Shown: positions 36,592-43,854 of the stretch, piece after piece
How the letters are laid out: every line of letters starts with the position of its first letter
How positions within the stretch are numbered: position 1 is the first letter of the stretch
Origin: Allosphingosinicella deserti
GTDB lineage: Bacteria > Pseudomonadota > Alphaproteobacteria > Sphingomonadales > Sphingomonadaceae
Assembly (NCBI RefSeq): GCF_003012735.1
Contig: NZ_PXYI01000002.1
Coordinates: 558,001 to 622,000 of the forward strand
Length of the DNA stretch: 64,000 bases
Reading direction: 5' to 3'
Made by a program: the position numbers and the translations under genes
The notes under the pieces: model-generated
What the model saw: only the letters and a program-made list of their open reading frames with translations
Told to the model about the DNA's origin: nothing
The model's database searches: none

Positions 36592-37181
36592 TGAATCGAC
36601 TGACCGCAACCGGGCCGGTGCCGATCGTGCCCGCGCGCTACTGGTTCCTCGCGCTTGGACTGGTGGCGATCGCCGCCGCGATCCTGCTGTGGATGGGCCG
36701 TCCGCCGATCTGCACCTGCGGCGTGGTGAAGCTGTGGACCGGCGCGGTGAACAGCGCCGACAACAGCCAGCATATCGCCGACTGGTACACGCCGAGCCAC
36801 ATCATCCACGGCTTCCTCTTCTATCTGCTCGGCTGGGCCTTTCTGCGCAGCAACCCACCGGGCGACCGGCTGCTGGGCGCCGTGCTGATCGAGGCCGGAT
36901 GGGAGTTGCTGGAGAACAGCCCGATGATCATCGATCGCTATCGCCAGACGACAATGGCCCTCGGCTATAGCGGCGACAGCGTATTGAATTCGGTCGCCGA
37001 CATCGGCTGGATGAGCCTCGGCTTCGCCCTGGCGCGGCGGCTGCCGCTGGGGGTGACGATCCTGCTCGCAATCGGTTTCGAGCTGCTGACGCTGGCGATC
37101 ATCCGCGACAATCTGACGCTCAACGTGCTGATGCTGGTCGCGCCGATCGATGCGATCAGGATCTGGCAGGCGGGGGCGTGA
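36591..37181 (+). CDS. DUF2585 (UPF0314) membrane protein
   Basis: The protein has about 196 residues and about five membrane helices. The family-defining block MGRPPICTCGVVKLWTGAVNSADNSQHIADWYTPSHIIHGFLFY, then EAGWELLENSPMIIDRYR and GYSGDSVLNSVADIGWM, is present. Function unknown, restricted mainly to Alphaproteobacteria. ATG 36591 is preferred to 36588 because GGAGGGGG ends about 5 nt upstream. Confidence 0.9.
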   Translation: MNRLTATGPVPIVPARYWFLALGLVAIAAAILLWMGRPPICTCGVVKLWTGAVNSADNSQHIADWYTPSHIIHGFLFYLLGWAFLRSNPPGDRLLGAVLIEAGWELLENSPMIIDRYRQTTMALGYSGDSVLNSVADIGWMSLGFALARRLPLGVTILLAIGFELLTLAIIRDNLTLNVLMLVAPIDAIRIWQAGA

Positions 37182-37182
37182 A

Positions 37183-37213
37183 TTCTCCCCTCCCTTGAAC
37201 GGGAGGGGAGAAC
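37183..37213. repeat. Perfect C-rich hairpin after the DUF2585 gene
   Basis: TTCTCCCCTCCC, a short TTGAAC loop, and GGGAGGGGAGAA. It is the same family as the element at 34577-34604. It sits between convergent genes and probably acts as a terminator for the DUF2585 gene and the DUF3606 gene. Confidence 0.7.
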
Positions 37214-37232
37214 GGAGGAAAGGGAGCGCTGA

Positions 37233-37424
37233 CTACGCCTCCGTCTTCAGTTTCTCCGCTTCGCGGTCGAGCACGTCGCGATCATTGCCGAAGCGCTCGA
37301 TCAAGTCTTCGGCCTGGGCACGGTGCAGGCCGTGCTTGTGGGCGAAGTAATCGACTTCATAGGTTTCGCTGCCCGAGACCCGGGCGCGGTCCTGGCCGCC
37401 GCGCTTGCTCTTGTCGTCCGACAT
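37233..37424 (-). CDS. DUF3606 stress-type small protein
   Basis: The protein has 63 residues: a basic Ser/Asp/Lys-rich start then YEVDYFAHKHGLHRAQAEDLIERFGNDRDVLDREAEKLK, the DUF3606 helix pair. Family members are small alphaproteobacterial proteins of unknown function, often found in stress regulons. An exact EcfG-type promoter lies 31-55 nt upstream, so control by the general stress response is well supported. Confidence 0.88.
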   Translation of the reverse strand: MSDDKSKRGGQDRARVSGSETYEVDYFAHKHGLHRAQAEDLIERFGNDRDVLDREAEKLKTEA

Positions 37425-37454
37425 GCATCGTCTCCTTGGTTGTTACGGAGCGGC

Positions 37455-37479
37455 AACGCTGCGGCGAATCGCCGGTTCC
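37455..37479 (-). promoter_or_regulatory. EcfG (general stress) promoter of the DUF3606 gene
   Basis: On the minus strand GGAAC (37479-37475), a 16-nt spacer, CGTT (37458-37455). This is an exact match to the alphaproteobacterial EcfG consensus GGAAC-N16/17-CGTT, at the correct distance upstream of the gene (predicted mRNA start near 37447). Confidence 0.78.
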
Positions 37480-37560
37480 GCGCACTTTCGGTCAAGCGCC
37501 TGACAAGTAACGGCTCTTCCGCCTTGTCGCACGCGCGCGCGTCGTCCAAGAGGGACTCAT

Positions 37561-39045
37561 ATGTCCGTGATGATCGAAATGGGGTCGGGCGCCGGCGGGG
37601 CGGCGGTGACGATGGACCTCGAGGAACTGCTTGCCACCCGCCTTCTCGTCCAGGGCAATAGCGGCTCGGGCAAGTCGCATCTGCTGCGGCGGCTGCTCGA
37701 GGAGAGCGCCGGAGTCGTCCAGCAGATCATCATCGATCCGGAGGGCGATTTCGTCTCGCTCGACGAATTCGGCCATCTGCCGATCGACGCCACCGGCTAC
37801 AGCCACAACGAAATCGCGAAGATGGCGTCGCGGGTGCGCGCGCATCGCGCCTCCTGCGTGCTGAGCCTCGAGGGGCTCGAGATGGACGCCCAAATGCGCT
37901 GCGCCGCAACCTTCCTGAACGCCCTGTTCGATGCGCCGCGCGACCAATGGTATCCGGCCCTGGTCGTCGTCGACGAAGCCCAGGTGTTCGCGCCTTCGGC
38001 CGCCGGCGAGGTCAGCGACGAGGCGCGGCGCCTGTCGCTCGGCGCGATGACCAATCTGATGTGCCGCGGCCGCAAGCGCGGCCTCGCCGGGATCATCGCC
38101 ACCCAGCGCCTCGCCAAGCTCGCCAAGAACGTCGCCGCCGAGGCGTCCAACTTCCTGATGGGTCGCACCTTCCTCGACATCGACATGGCCCGAGCCTCCG
38201 ATCTGCTCGGCATGGAGCGCCGCCAGGCCGAGCAGATCCGCGATCTTCAGCGCGGCGAGTTCCTTGCGCTCGGGCCGGCGCTGTCCCGGCGCCCGGTCAA
38301 CGTCAAGATCGGCCCCGTGCGCACCTCGGCGCGCAGCTCGAGTCCGAAGCTGGTGCCCTTGCCCGCGGCGGATGCCGATTTCGGCGATCTGTTCAGCGGC
38401 CTCGCGGACGCGCCGCCGCCGCCGCCGCCGCCGCCGGTGCCGCGGCCTACCCCCGCGGAGGACATGCTGCGGGCGCTCGAATCGGCGGCGGACGCACCGC
38501 GCCAGCCGACCCGCGGCGAAATGCTCGAGGTCGACGAGGAGACTCGCGCACGGATCATCGACAGCGCGCTTGCCGGAGTCGTCGCCGAAGGCGGAAGCCA
38601 GCCGCTTCCCGTCCTCTACCAGGATTTCGGCGTGCGCTGCCGAATGCTCGGACTCGCCGGCCAGGCACTGGATCTGCCGTCTTTCCGCCGCCGCCTCGCA
38701 ATGGCCAAGGCCGGCATCCCCGCCGACGAGGAGGGCTGGGAAGGGGCGCTCGCGCTTGCCGACATCGTGCCCGAGGACATGCACCCGGTGCTGCTGCTGC
38801 TCGCCCGCGCCGCCCGCGACGGCGCGCCCTGTCCGACCGACGACGAGCTCGCTCACATTTACGGCACCAGCTCGACCGCCCGCCTGCGCCGCGTGCTCGC
38901 CTTCCTGGAAGAGCAGCACATCATCGTCACCCGCATCGATCTGTCGGGCAAGCGCTCGGTGACCCTGCCGTCGCTCGGTTGGACGACGGCGCCGTCGGTG
39001 GCGGAGCACGAAAAGCCTCAGGCCAGAGTCGCCCGGCGGCGCTGA
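37561..39045 (+). CDS. HerA-like ATP-binding protein
   Basis: The protein has 494 residues. Walker A is VQGNSGSGKSHLLRRLL (about residue 30), Walker B is ALVVVDEAQVFAP, and RGRKRGLAGIIATQRLAKLAKNVAAEASNFLMGRTF is the arginine-finger/sensor region of HerA/FtsK-type DUF87 ATPases. A Pro tract (APPPPPPPPVPRP, about 283-295, coded by CCG repeats) separates it from a C-terminal winged-helix-like region (LAHIYGTSSTARLRRVLAFLEEQHIIVTRIDL). No NurA or SIR2-like partner is adjacent. A DNA-translocation or repair role is inferred from the ATPase family. Confidence 0.85.
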   Translation: MSVMIEMGSGAGGAAVTMDLEELLATRLLVQGNSGSGKSHLLRRLLEESAGVVQQIIIDPEGDFVSLDEFGHLPIDATGYSHNEIAKMASRVRAHRASCVLSLEGLEMDAQMRCAATFLNALFDAPRDQWYPALVVVDEAQVFAPSAAGEVSDEARRLSLGAMTNLMCRGRKRGLAGIIATQRLAKLAKNVAAEASNFLMGRTFLDIDMARASDLLGMERRQAEQIRDLQRGEFLALGPALSRRPVNVKIGPVRTSARSSSPKLVPLPAADADFGDLFSGLADAPPPPPPPPVPRPTPAEDMLRALESAADAPRQPTRGEMLEVDEETRARIIDSALAGVVAEGGSQPLPVLYQDFGVRCRMLGLAGQALDLPSFRRRLAMAKAGIPADEEGWEGALALADIVPEDMHPVLLLLARAARDGAPCPTDDELAHIYGTSSTARLRRVLAFLEEQHIIVTRIDLSGKRSVTLPSLGWTTAPSVAEHEKPQARVARRR

Positions 39046-39081
39046 ACGCGGGGCCCCTCCGCGTGGGCCGACGCCGCGCGG

Positions 39082-40161
39082 TCAGCGTCTCGCCTTGTCC
39101 TTGCCCTTCAGCATGGTGTCGAACCAGGCGAAGGTCGCCTCCACCGCGCTCACCGTCGCCTTGCGAGTCTGGGCGGACGTTGGGCCGATGAAGCTGTGAT
39201 CGGCACCGGGGATGAGGATCAGGCGATTGCGAACGCCTGCCCGATCGAGCGCTGCGGCCATCTGCCGGGATTGTTCGGACGGGACGATCTTGTCGGAGTC
39301 GCCGGCGATCAGCAGCATCGGCGGATCCTTGGCGTCGACATGGCTGATCGGGCTGGCGAGCGTCACCGCCTCGCGCAGGCACGTGGGATAGACGCAGCCG
39401 AGCAGGCGCCATTCGGGGGCGTCCGGCGCACGGTGGGCCATCGGCCGCCCGGCCTGAGCGGCGATCGCGGCAAGGTCGAACACGCCGTACCAGATTACCG
39501 CGGTGTCGACGCAGGCGCTGGCGGCCTTGTCGGGGCGCTCGGGCGCTGCGCCGGGCTGCGGCGGATCGAAGGCCCCGTTCTCGCACCCGGCGGCGGCGAG
39601 CGCGGCGAGGTGTCCGCCCGCCGACGCGCCCCAGATCGCCGCACGGGCCGGGTGCATGCGGTAGCGCGACGCGCCGGCCCGGAGCCAGCGCAGCGCCGTA
39701 CGGAGATCGTCGATCTGGGCGGGGAATTTCGCCTCGGCGCTCAGCCGATAGCTGATCGAGGCGACGACATAGCCGCGGGCCGCCAGCCCGGCGAGCGTTG
39801 CCGGGAAATCGGCGATCGCGCCGGCCAGGCGCGGACTGCCGCCCAACCAGGCGCCGCCATGGACGTAGACGATCAGCGGAAAGCCGCCTGCCGGCGGTGT
39901 TGTCTGAGCCGGGGGACGATAGAGATCGAGCGTCAGCGGCCGGAAACCGGGTCGGCGCGCATAAACCAGGCCGGGCAGTGCGGTTGCGCCGTTGCTGAAC
40001 GCGATCGGGTGCGGCGGCGACTCCTCGACCACAGCGTCGGCGACGGTCAGATCGGGCGCGCTCCGCGGCTGCGCGTGGATCGGAACGGCGGCCGCACAGG
40101 CAAGCGCGAGCATGGCCGGGGCAGCGCCTGCCGAGCGGTTCAGCCGGTGCCGATGGGCCAT
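39082..40161 (-). CDS. Secreted alpha/beta-hydrolase (esterase) of the quinate regulon
   Basis: The protein is 359 residues with a signal peptide (after about residue 30, ...PIHAQPRS). The oxyanion HGGAW motif and nucleophile elbow GASAGG are BD-FAE/HSL-like, with the C-terminal acid and His in AGDSDKIVPSEQ and GADHSFIG. A TetR-type operator lies 32 nt upstream of the start, as at the quinate genes. An esterase cleaving hydroxycinnamoyl- or galloyl-quinate esters to release quinate is a reasonable inference; there is no direct proof of substrate. Confidence 0.82.
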   Translation of the reverse strand: MAHRHRLNRSAGAAPAMLALACAAAVPIHAQPRSAPDLTVADAVVEESPPHPIAFSNGATALPGLVYARRPGFRPLTLDLYRPPAQTTPPAGGFPLIVYVHGGAWLGGSPRLAGAIADFPATLAGLAARGYVVASISYRLSAEAKFPAQIDDLRTALRWLRAGASRYRMHPARAAIWGASAGGHLAALAAAGCENGAFDPPQPGAAPERPDKAASACVDTAVIWYGVFDLAAIAAQAGRPMAHRAPDAPEWRLLGCVYPTCLREAVTLASPISHVDAKDPPMLLIAGDSDKIVPSEQSRQMAAALDRAGVRNRLILIPGADHSFIGPTSAQTRKATVSAVEATFAWFDTMLKGKDKARR

Positions 40162-40192
40162 GTCTCTTTTCTCCGATGCGCAGCGATACTGT

Positions 40193-40210
40193 GTACGAAC
40201 CGGTTAGCGG
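40193..40210. promoter_or_regulatory. TetR-type operator, site 1
   Basis: GTACGAACCGGTTAGCGG; the left half is perfect, the core AACCGGTT is palindromic, and the right half is degraded (13 of 18 against GTACGAACCAGTTCGTAC). It lies in the leader of the esterase gene. Confidence 0.55.
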
Positions 40211-40214
40211 CGGG

Positions 40215-40937
40215 TCAAATCTTGGGCGCTTGTCCCGCCCGGCACCAGCCGCAGATGATGTCGACGATCTGCTCGCGGCGGCGCTTGGCGACGCCCGGCG
40301 CGCCCATGTCGCGCCCGAACACTTTGAGGAAGGTGTGGCGGTTGGAGACGGTGTAGAAGCAGAGCGCGCTGATGTTCATGTGGAGATCGACCGGATCGAT
40401 GCCGCGCCTCATCACCCCTTCCTGCTCGCCGCGCGCAAGGATCGCGCTCAGCGACGCGATCACGCTCTCGTTGCGCTCCTGGATGCCCTGAACGTCGCCG
40501 ATATACTCGGCGAAGTGGATATTCTCGTTCATCACCAGCCGGACGAAGTCGGGGTGCTGGATGTGCCAGTCGAAGGTCTGGCGGATGAGCCCGGCAAGCG
40601 CTTCGATCGCCGGCAGGGACTCGAGGCCGAGCGCGGATTCGCTGTCGCGAATGCGGCCATATTCGCGCTCGATCACCGCACGATAGAGCGCCTCCTTGCT
40701 GTTGAAATAATAATAGATCATCCGCTTGCTGGTCTGGGTCTTCTCGGCGATCTCATCGATGCGTGCGCCGCTCAGCCCCTTGTCGGCGAATTCGCGGGTG
40801 GCGACGCCGAGGATGTTCTCGCGGGTTTCCTCGGCATCCCGCGCCCGGTCCGCATCGCTCCGGCGCCCGGTCTTGCGTGCGGGTGGGCTCGCCGGCTCAC
40901 CGGGGCTGGATCGCAGATCTCGGCGGGCAGTCGGCAT
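40215..40937 (-). CDS. TetR-family regulator of the quinate/shikimate locus
   Basis: The protein has 240 residues. A disordered Arg-rich N-terminus of about 35 residues leads to the TetR helix-turn-helix (ENILGVATREFADKGLSGARIDEIAEKTQTSKRMIYYYFNSKEALYRAVIEREY) and a ligand-binding domain (HIQHPDFVRLVMNENIHFAEYIGDVQGI). The start is ATG 40937 with AGGAG 7 nt upstream. It is divergent from the aroQ operon, with one operator between. It most likely represses the catabolic genes until quinate, shikimate or an intermediate binds. Confidence 0.9.
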   Translation of the reverse strand: MPTARRDLRSSPGEPASPPARKTGRRSDADRARDAEETRENILGVATREFADKGLSGARIDEIAEKTQTSKRMIYYYFNSKEALYRAVIEREYGRIRDSESALGLESLPAIEALAGLIRQTFDWHIQHPDFVRLVMNENIHFAEYIGDVQGIQERNESVIASLSAILARGEQEGVMRRGIDPVDLHMNISALCFYTVSNRHTFLKVFGRDMGAPGVAKRRREQIVDIICGWCRAGQAPKI

Positions 40938-41069
40938 TCGCACTCCTCGGACGTGATTCTCGAGAGCAGGATGCGCGAAACGGACCGGCCGATCCTGCAC
41001 CTTCCGGATCCTTGTTAGAGCGGAGAAGAGGATCGTGGAAGAGGCGCGTTCGAGACCATTCTTCATCAT

Positions 41070-41087
41070 GAGCGAACCAGTTCGTAC
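41070..41087. promoter_or_regulatory. TetR-type operator, site 2 (best copy)
   Basis: GAGCGAACCAGTTCGTAC; 16 of 18 positions match the consensus, with a perfect CGAACCAGTTCG core. It is between the divergent TetR gene and the aroQ operon, so it could control both. Confidence 0.65.
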
Positions 41088-41165
41088 ATTTCTCTTGCAT
41101 CCCTTGCCTTTGTGATCAATCATCATGGCGAGGCGGCGAGACGACTGCCTGACAGGAGGGGCTTG

Positions 41166-41621
41166 GTGGCTCAAGTGCGGACGGTGCATGTCCTGAACGG
41201 CCCGAATCTCGATCTGCTCGGGCAGCGCGAGCCGGAGATCTACGGCCATGCAACGCTCGCGGACGTCGAGCGCGATTGCCGCGCGGAGGCGGAATCGCAT
41301 GGGCTCGAGCTGCTGTTCCGGCAGACCAATGCCGAGCATGAGATGATCGCCTGGCTGCACGAGGCACGCACGGGGGCGGCCGGGATCGTAATCAATCCGG
41401 CCGGCTTCACCTATCACGCCGTGCCGGTGCTCGATGCGCTGCGCATGTGCGAGTGCCCGATCGTCGAAGTCCATATCAGCAACATCCACCGCCGCGAGGC
41501 CGCCTGGCGCGCGCATTCGATCATGACCGCGAGCGTCACCGGCATGATCACCGGGCTCGGCGTCGACGGCTACCGGCTTGCCGTCCGCCATCTCGCCGTC
41601 CGAATCGGACGCGGCGAATGA
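41166..41621 (+). CDS. aroQ: Type II 3-dehydroquinate dehydratase
   Basis: The protein has 151 residues. LNGPNLDLLGQREPEIYG carries the catalytic Tyr, NPAGFTYHAVPVLDAL and EVHISNIHRREAAWRAHSIM are substrate-site segments, and the protein ends in the GYRLAVRHL helix. It converts 3-dehydroquinate to 3-dehydroshikimate; here the context is catabolic. GTG 41166 is preferred because AGGAGGGG ends 5 nt before it. It starts a four-gene run with 1-7-nt overlaps. Confidence 0.93.
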   Translation: MAQVRTVHVLNGPNLDLLGQREPEIYGHATLADVERDCRAEAESHGLELLFRQTNAEHEMIAWLHEARTGAAGIVINPAGFTYHAVPVLDALRMCECPIVEVHISNIHRREAAWRAHSIMTASVTGMITGLGVDGYRLAVRHLAVRIGRGE

Positions 41622-42937
41622 GCAACGGCCTAGCGACCCCGCCGGTTGCCGGCGCTGCCCAGCCGCCGCGGCGCAGCCATGCCCGCTTCGGGATCCTCGG
41701 CCTGATCAGCTTCGCCACCTTGCTCAACTATCTCGATCGTGCGGTGATGGGCGTCGCCGCGCCGGCGATGTCGAGCGAGCTCGGAATCACGCCGGTGATG
41801 ATGGGGGTGATCTTCTCCGCCTTCTCCTGGACCTATGCTTTCGCCCAGATCCCCGGCGGCATGGTGCTGGACCGGCTCGGCACCAGACTGACCTACGCTC
41901 TGTCGCTGGCCGGCTGGTCGGTTTTCACCCTGCTCCACGGCATCGCCAGCAACGTCACCGCGATCATCGTCTTCCGGCTGGGGCTCGGCGCGGCCGAGGC
42001 GCCCTGCTTCCCGTCCAACAGCCGGGTGCTCAGCACCTGGTTCCCGCAATCCGAGCGAGCCCGGGCCAACAGCGTCTATTCGACCGGGCAGTATTTCGGC
42101 CTCGCCTTCTTCAGCCCATTGCTGTTCTGGATCGTCGCGGCGTGGGGCTGGCGCGCGCTGTTCGTGATCGCCGGCGCCATCGGCATCCTGTTCGCCGGCA
42201 TCTGGTATCTCGCCTACCGCGAACCGCAGCACAGCCGCGCCGCCAACCAGGCCGAGCTCGATCATATCGCGGCCGGCGGCGGTCTCGCGTACCAGGGCGC
42301 CAGAATCCCCTTCTCGTGGAAGACGGTGCGGGCGCTGCTCGGCAAGCGCCAGATCCTCGGTGCGTCGATCGGCCAGTTCTGCGGCAATTCGACTCTGGTC
42401 TTCTTCCTCACCTGGTTCCCGACCTATCTCGCCACCGAGCGGCACATGGACTGGCTCAAATCCGGGATCTACGCGGTGATGCCCTATATCGCAGCGACCG
42501 CCGGCGTGCTGCTCGGCGGCTATGTGTCCGATCTGATCATCCGCCGAACCGGCTCGGCCAGCCTTGGGCGCAAGCTTCCGATCGTCTCGGGCCTGCTGCT
42601 CGCCTCGACGATCATCCTCGCCAATTTCGTCGACAGCAACGCGCTCGTCATCCTGATCATGTCGGTCGCTTTCTTCGGCCAAGGCATGGTCAATCTCGGC
42701 TGGACGCTGATTTCGGATGTGGCGCCCAAGCCGCTGATCGGACTCACCGGCGGCGTGTTCAATTTCTGCGCCAACCTCGCCGGAATCGTCACGCCGATCG
42801 TCGTCGGCCTCATCGTCGGCGCGACCGGCTCCTTTTACGGGGCGCTCGCCTTCATCGGCATCCTCGCGCTGATCGGCGCCGCTTCGTACATCTTCATCGT
42901 CGGCGACGTGCACCGCGTCGAGCTGGAGAGCCTGTGA
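41618..42937 (+). CDS. MFS transporter (ACS family), probable quinate/shikimate permease
   Basis: The protein has 439 residues and 12 membrane helices. SFATLLNYLDRAVMGVAAPAMSSELG and LGLGAAEAPCFPSNSRVLSTWFPQSERARANSVYSTGQYFG are the anion:cation-symporter signatures seen in ExuT, GudP and related acid transporters. It overlaps aroQ by 4 nt and the dehydrogenase by 1 nt, so it most likely imports the organic acid that the operon degrades. Confidence 0.9.
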   Translation: MSNGLATPPVAGAAQPPRRSHARFGILGLISFATLLNYLDRAVMGVAAPAMSSELGITPVMMGVIFSAFSWTYAFAQIPGGMVLDRLGTRLTYALSLAGWSVFTLLHGIASNVTAIIVFRLGLGAAEAPCFPSNSRVLSTWFPQSERARANSVYSTGQYFGLAFFSPLLFWIVAAWGWRALFVIAGAIGILFAGIWYLAYREPQHSRAANQAELDHIAAGGGLAYQGARIPFSWKTVRALLGKRQILGASIGQFCGNSTLVFFLTWFPTYLATERHMDWLKSGIYAVMPYIAATAGVLLGGYVSDLIIRRTGSASLGRKLPIVSGLLLASTIILANFVDSNALVILIMSVAFFGQGMVNLGWTLISDVAPKPLIGLTGGVFNFCANLAGIVTPIVVGLIVGATGSFYGALAFIGILALIGAASYIFIVGDVHRVELESL

Positions 42938-43854
42938 TGGTGCGCGGTGCTGAGGACGGCCGCGCGCCAAAGGCGGTCGCGGCGGCGGACGGCCGACGCT
43001 ACCTCACCGGGCTGATCGGCAACGGCATCCTCGCCTCGCGATCCCCGTGGCTGCACGAGCAGGAGGCGGCAGCGCAGGGCGTACGGCTCCTCTACTGCCT
43101 CTACGATCTCGCGGAGCGCGGCCTCGGCGCCGACGATCTGCCGAGACTGCTCGAGGCCGGCCGCTTGCTCAGCTTTGCCGGGTTCAACGTCACCCATCCC
43201 TACAAGCAGGCGATCATTCCGCATCTCGATGCCTTGAGCGACAACGCCCGGCGGATCGGCGCGGTCAACAGTGTGCAGTTCAGCGACGGCCGGGCGATCG
43301 GCCACAATACCGACAGCCTCGGCTTCGGCGAAAGCCTGGCACGCGGCCTTCCCGGCGCGGCGCTCGGGACGATCGTTCAGATCGGGACCGGCGGCGCCGG
43401 CGCCGCGACGGCCTATGCCCTGCTGGCTGCAGGCGTCCGCCGGCTGGTCCTCCACGATCAGGATCCGCTGCGCGCGGCAGGGCTCGCCGAACGTCTGCGG
43501 CCAATGTTCGGCGGCGACGATCGGGTCGAGATCGGTACCGATCTCGCCACCTCGCTCGCCGCCGCCGACGGCATCGTCAACGCGACACCGGTCGGCATGG
43601 TCGGCCATCCCGGGCTGCCCCTGCCCGAGGCGAGCCTCAGGCCAGAAATGTGGGTCGCCGACATCGTCTATTTCCCGCTCGAAACCGCGTTGCTGCGCGC
43701 CGCGCGGGCCAAGGGCTGCCGCACGCTGGACGGGAGCGGGATGGTGGTGTTCCAGGCGGCGGCGGCGTTCGACATCTTCACGGGCCTCGAGGCGGATGGC
43801 GAGCGCATGCTCGCGGGCTTTCGCCAGACCCTCGGCGGCGATCCGGCATGCTGA
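42937..43854 (+). CDS. NAD-type quinate/shikimate dehydrogenase
   Basis: The protein has 305 residues. Substrate site SRSPWLH and FNVTHPYKQ (catalytic Lys90), catalytic Asp126 in GHNTDSLGF, Rossmann GTGGAGAATAYAL, and NATPVGM are present. At the end of the second Rossmann strand it has LVLHDQDP, where biosynthetic NADP-dependent AroE has Asn-Arg-Thr; the Asp favours NAD+, as in catabolic QuiA2/QsuD enzymes. It would oxidise quinate to dehydroquinate and shikimate to dehydroshikimate. Confidence 0.9.
   Translation: MVRGAEDGRAPKAVAAADGRRYLTGLIGNGILASRSPWLHEQEAAAQGVRLLYCLYDLAERGLGADDLPRLLEAGRLLSFAGFNVTHPYKQAIIPHLDALSDNARRIGAVNSVQFSDGRAIGHNTDSLGFGESLARGLPGAALGTIVQIGTGGAGAATAYALLAAGVRRLVLHDQDPLRAAGLAERLRPMFGGDDRVEIGTDLATSLAAADGIVNATPVGMVGHPGLPLPEASLRPEMWVADIVYFPLETALLRAARAKGCRTLDGSGMVVFQAAAAFDIFTGLEADGERMLAGFRQTLGGDPAC

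Noticed and set aside
37561-39045. HerA-NurA or SIR2-HerA defence system
   Set aside because: No nuclease, SIR2 or other defence partner is adjacent; neighbours are a stress protein and the quinate-locus esterase.
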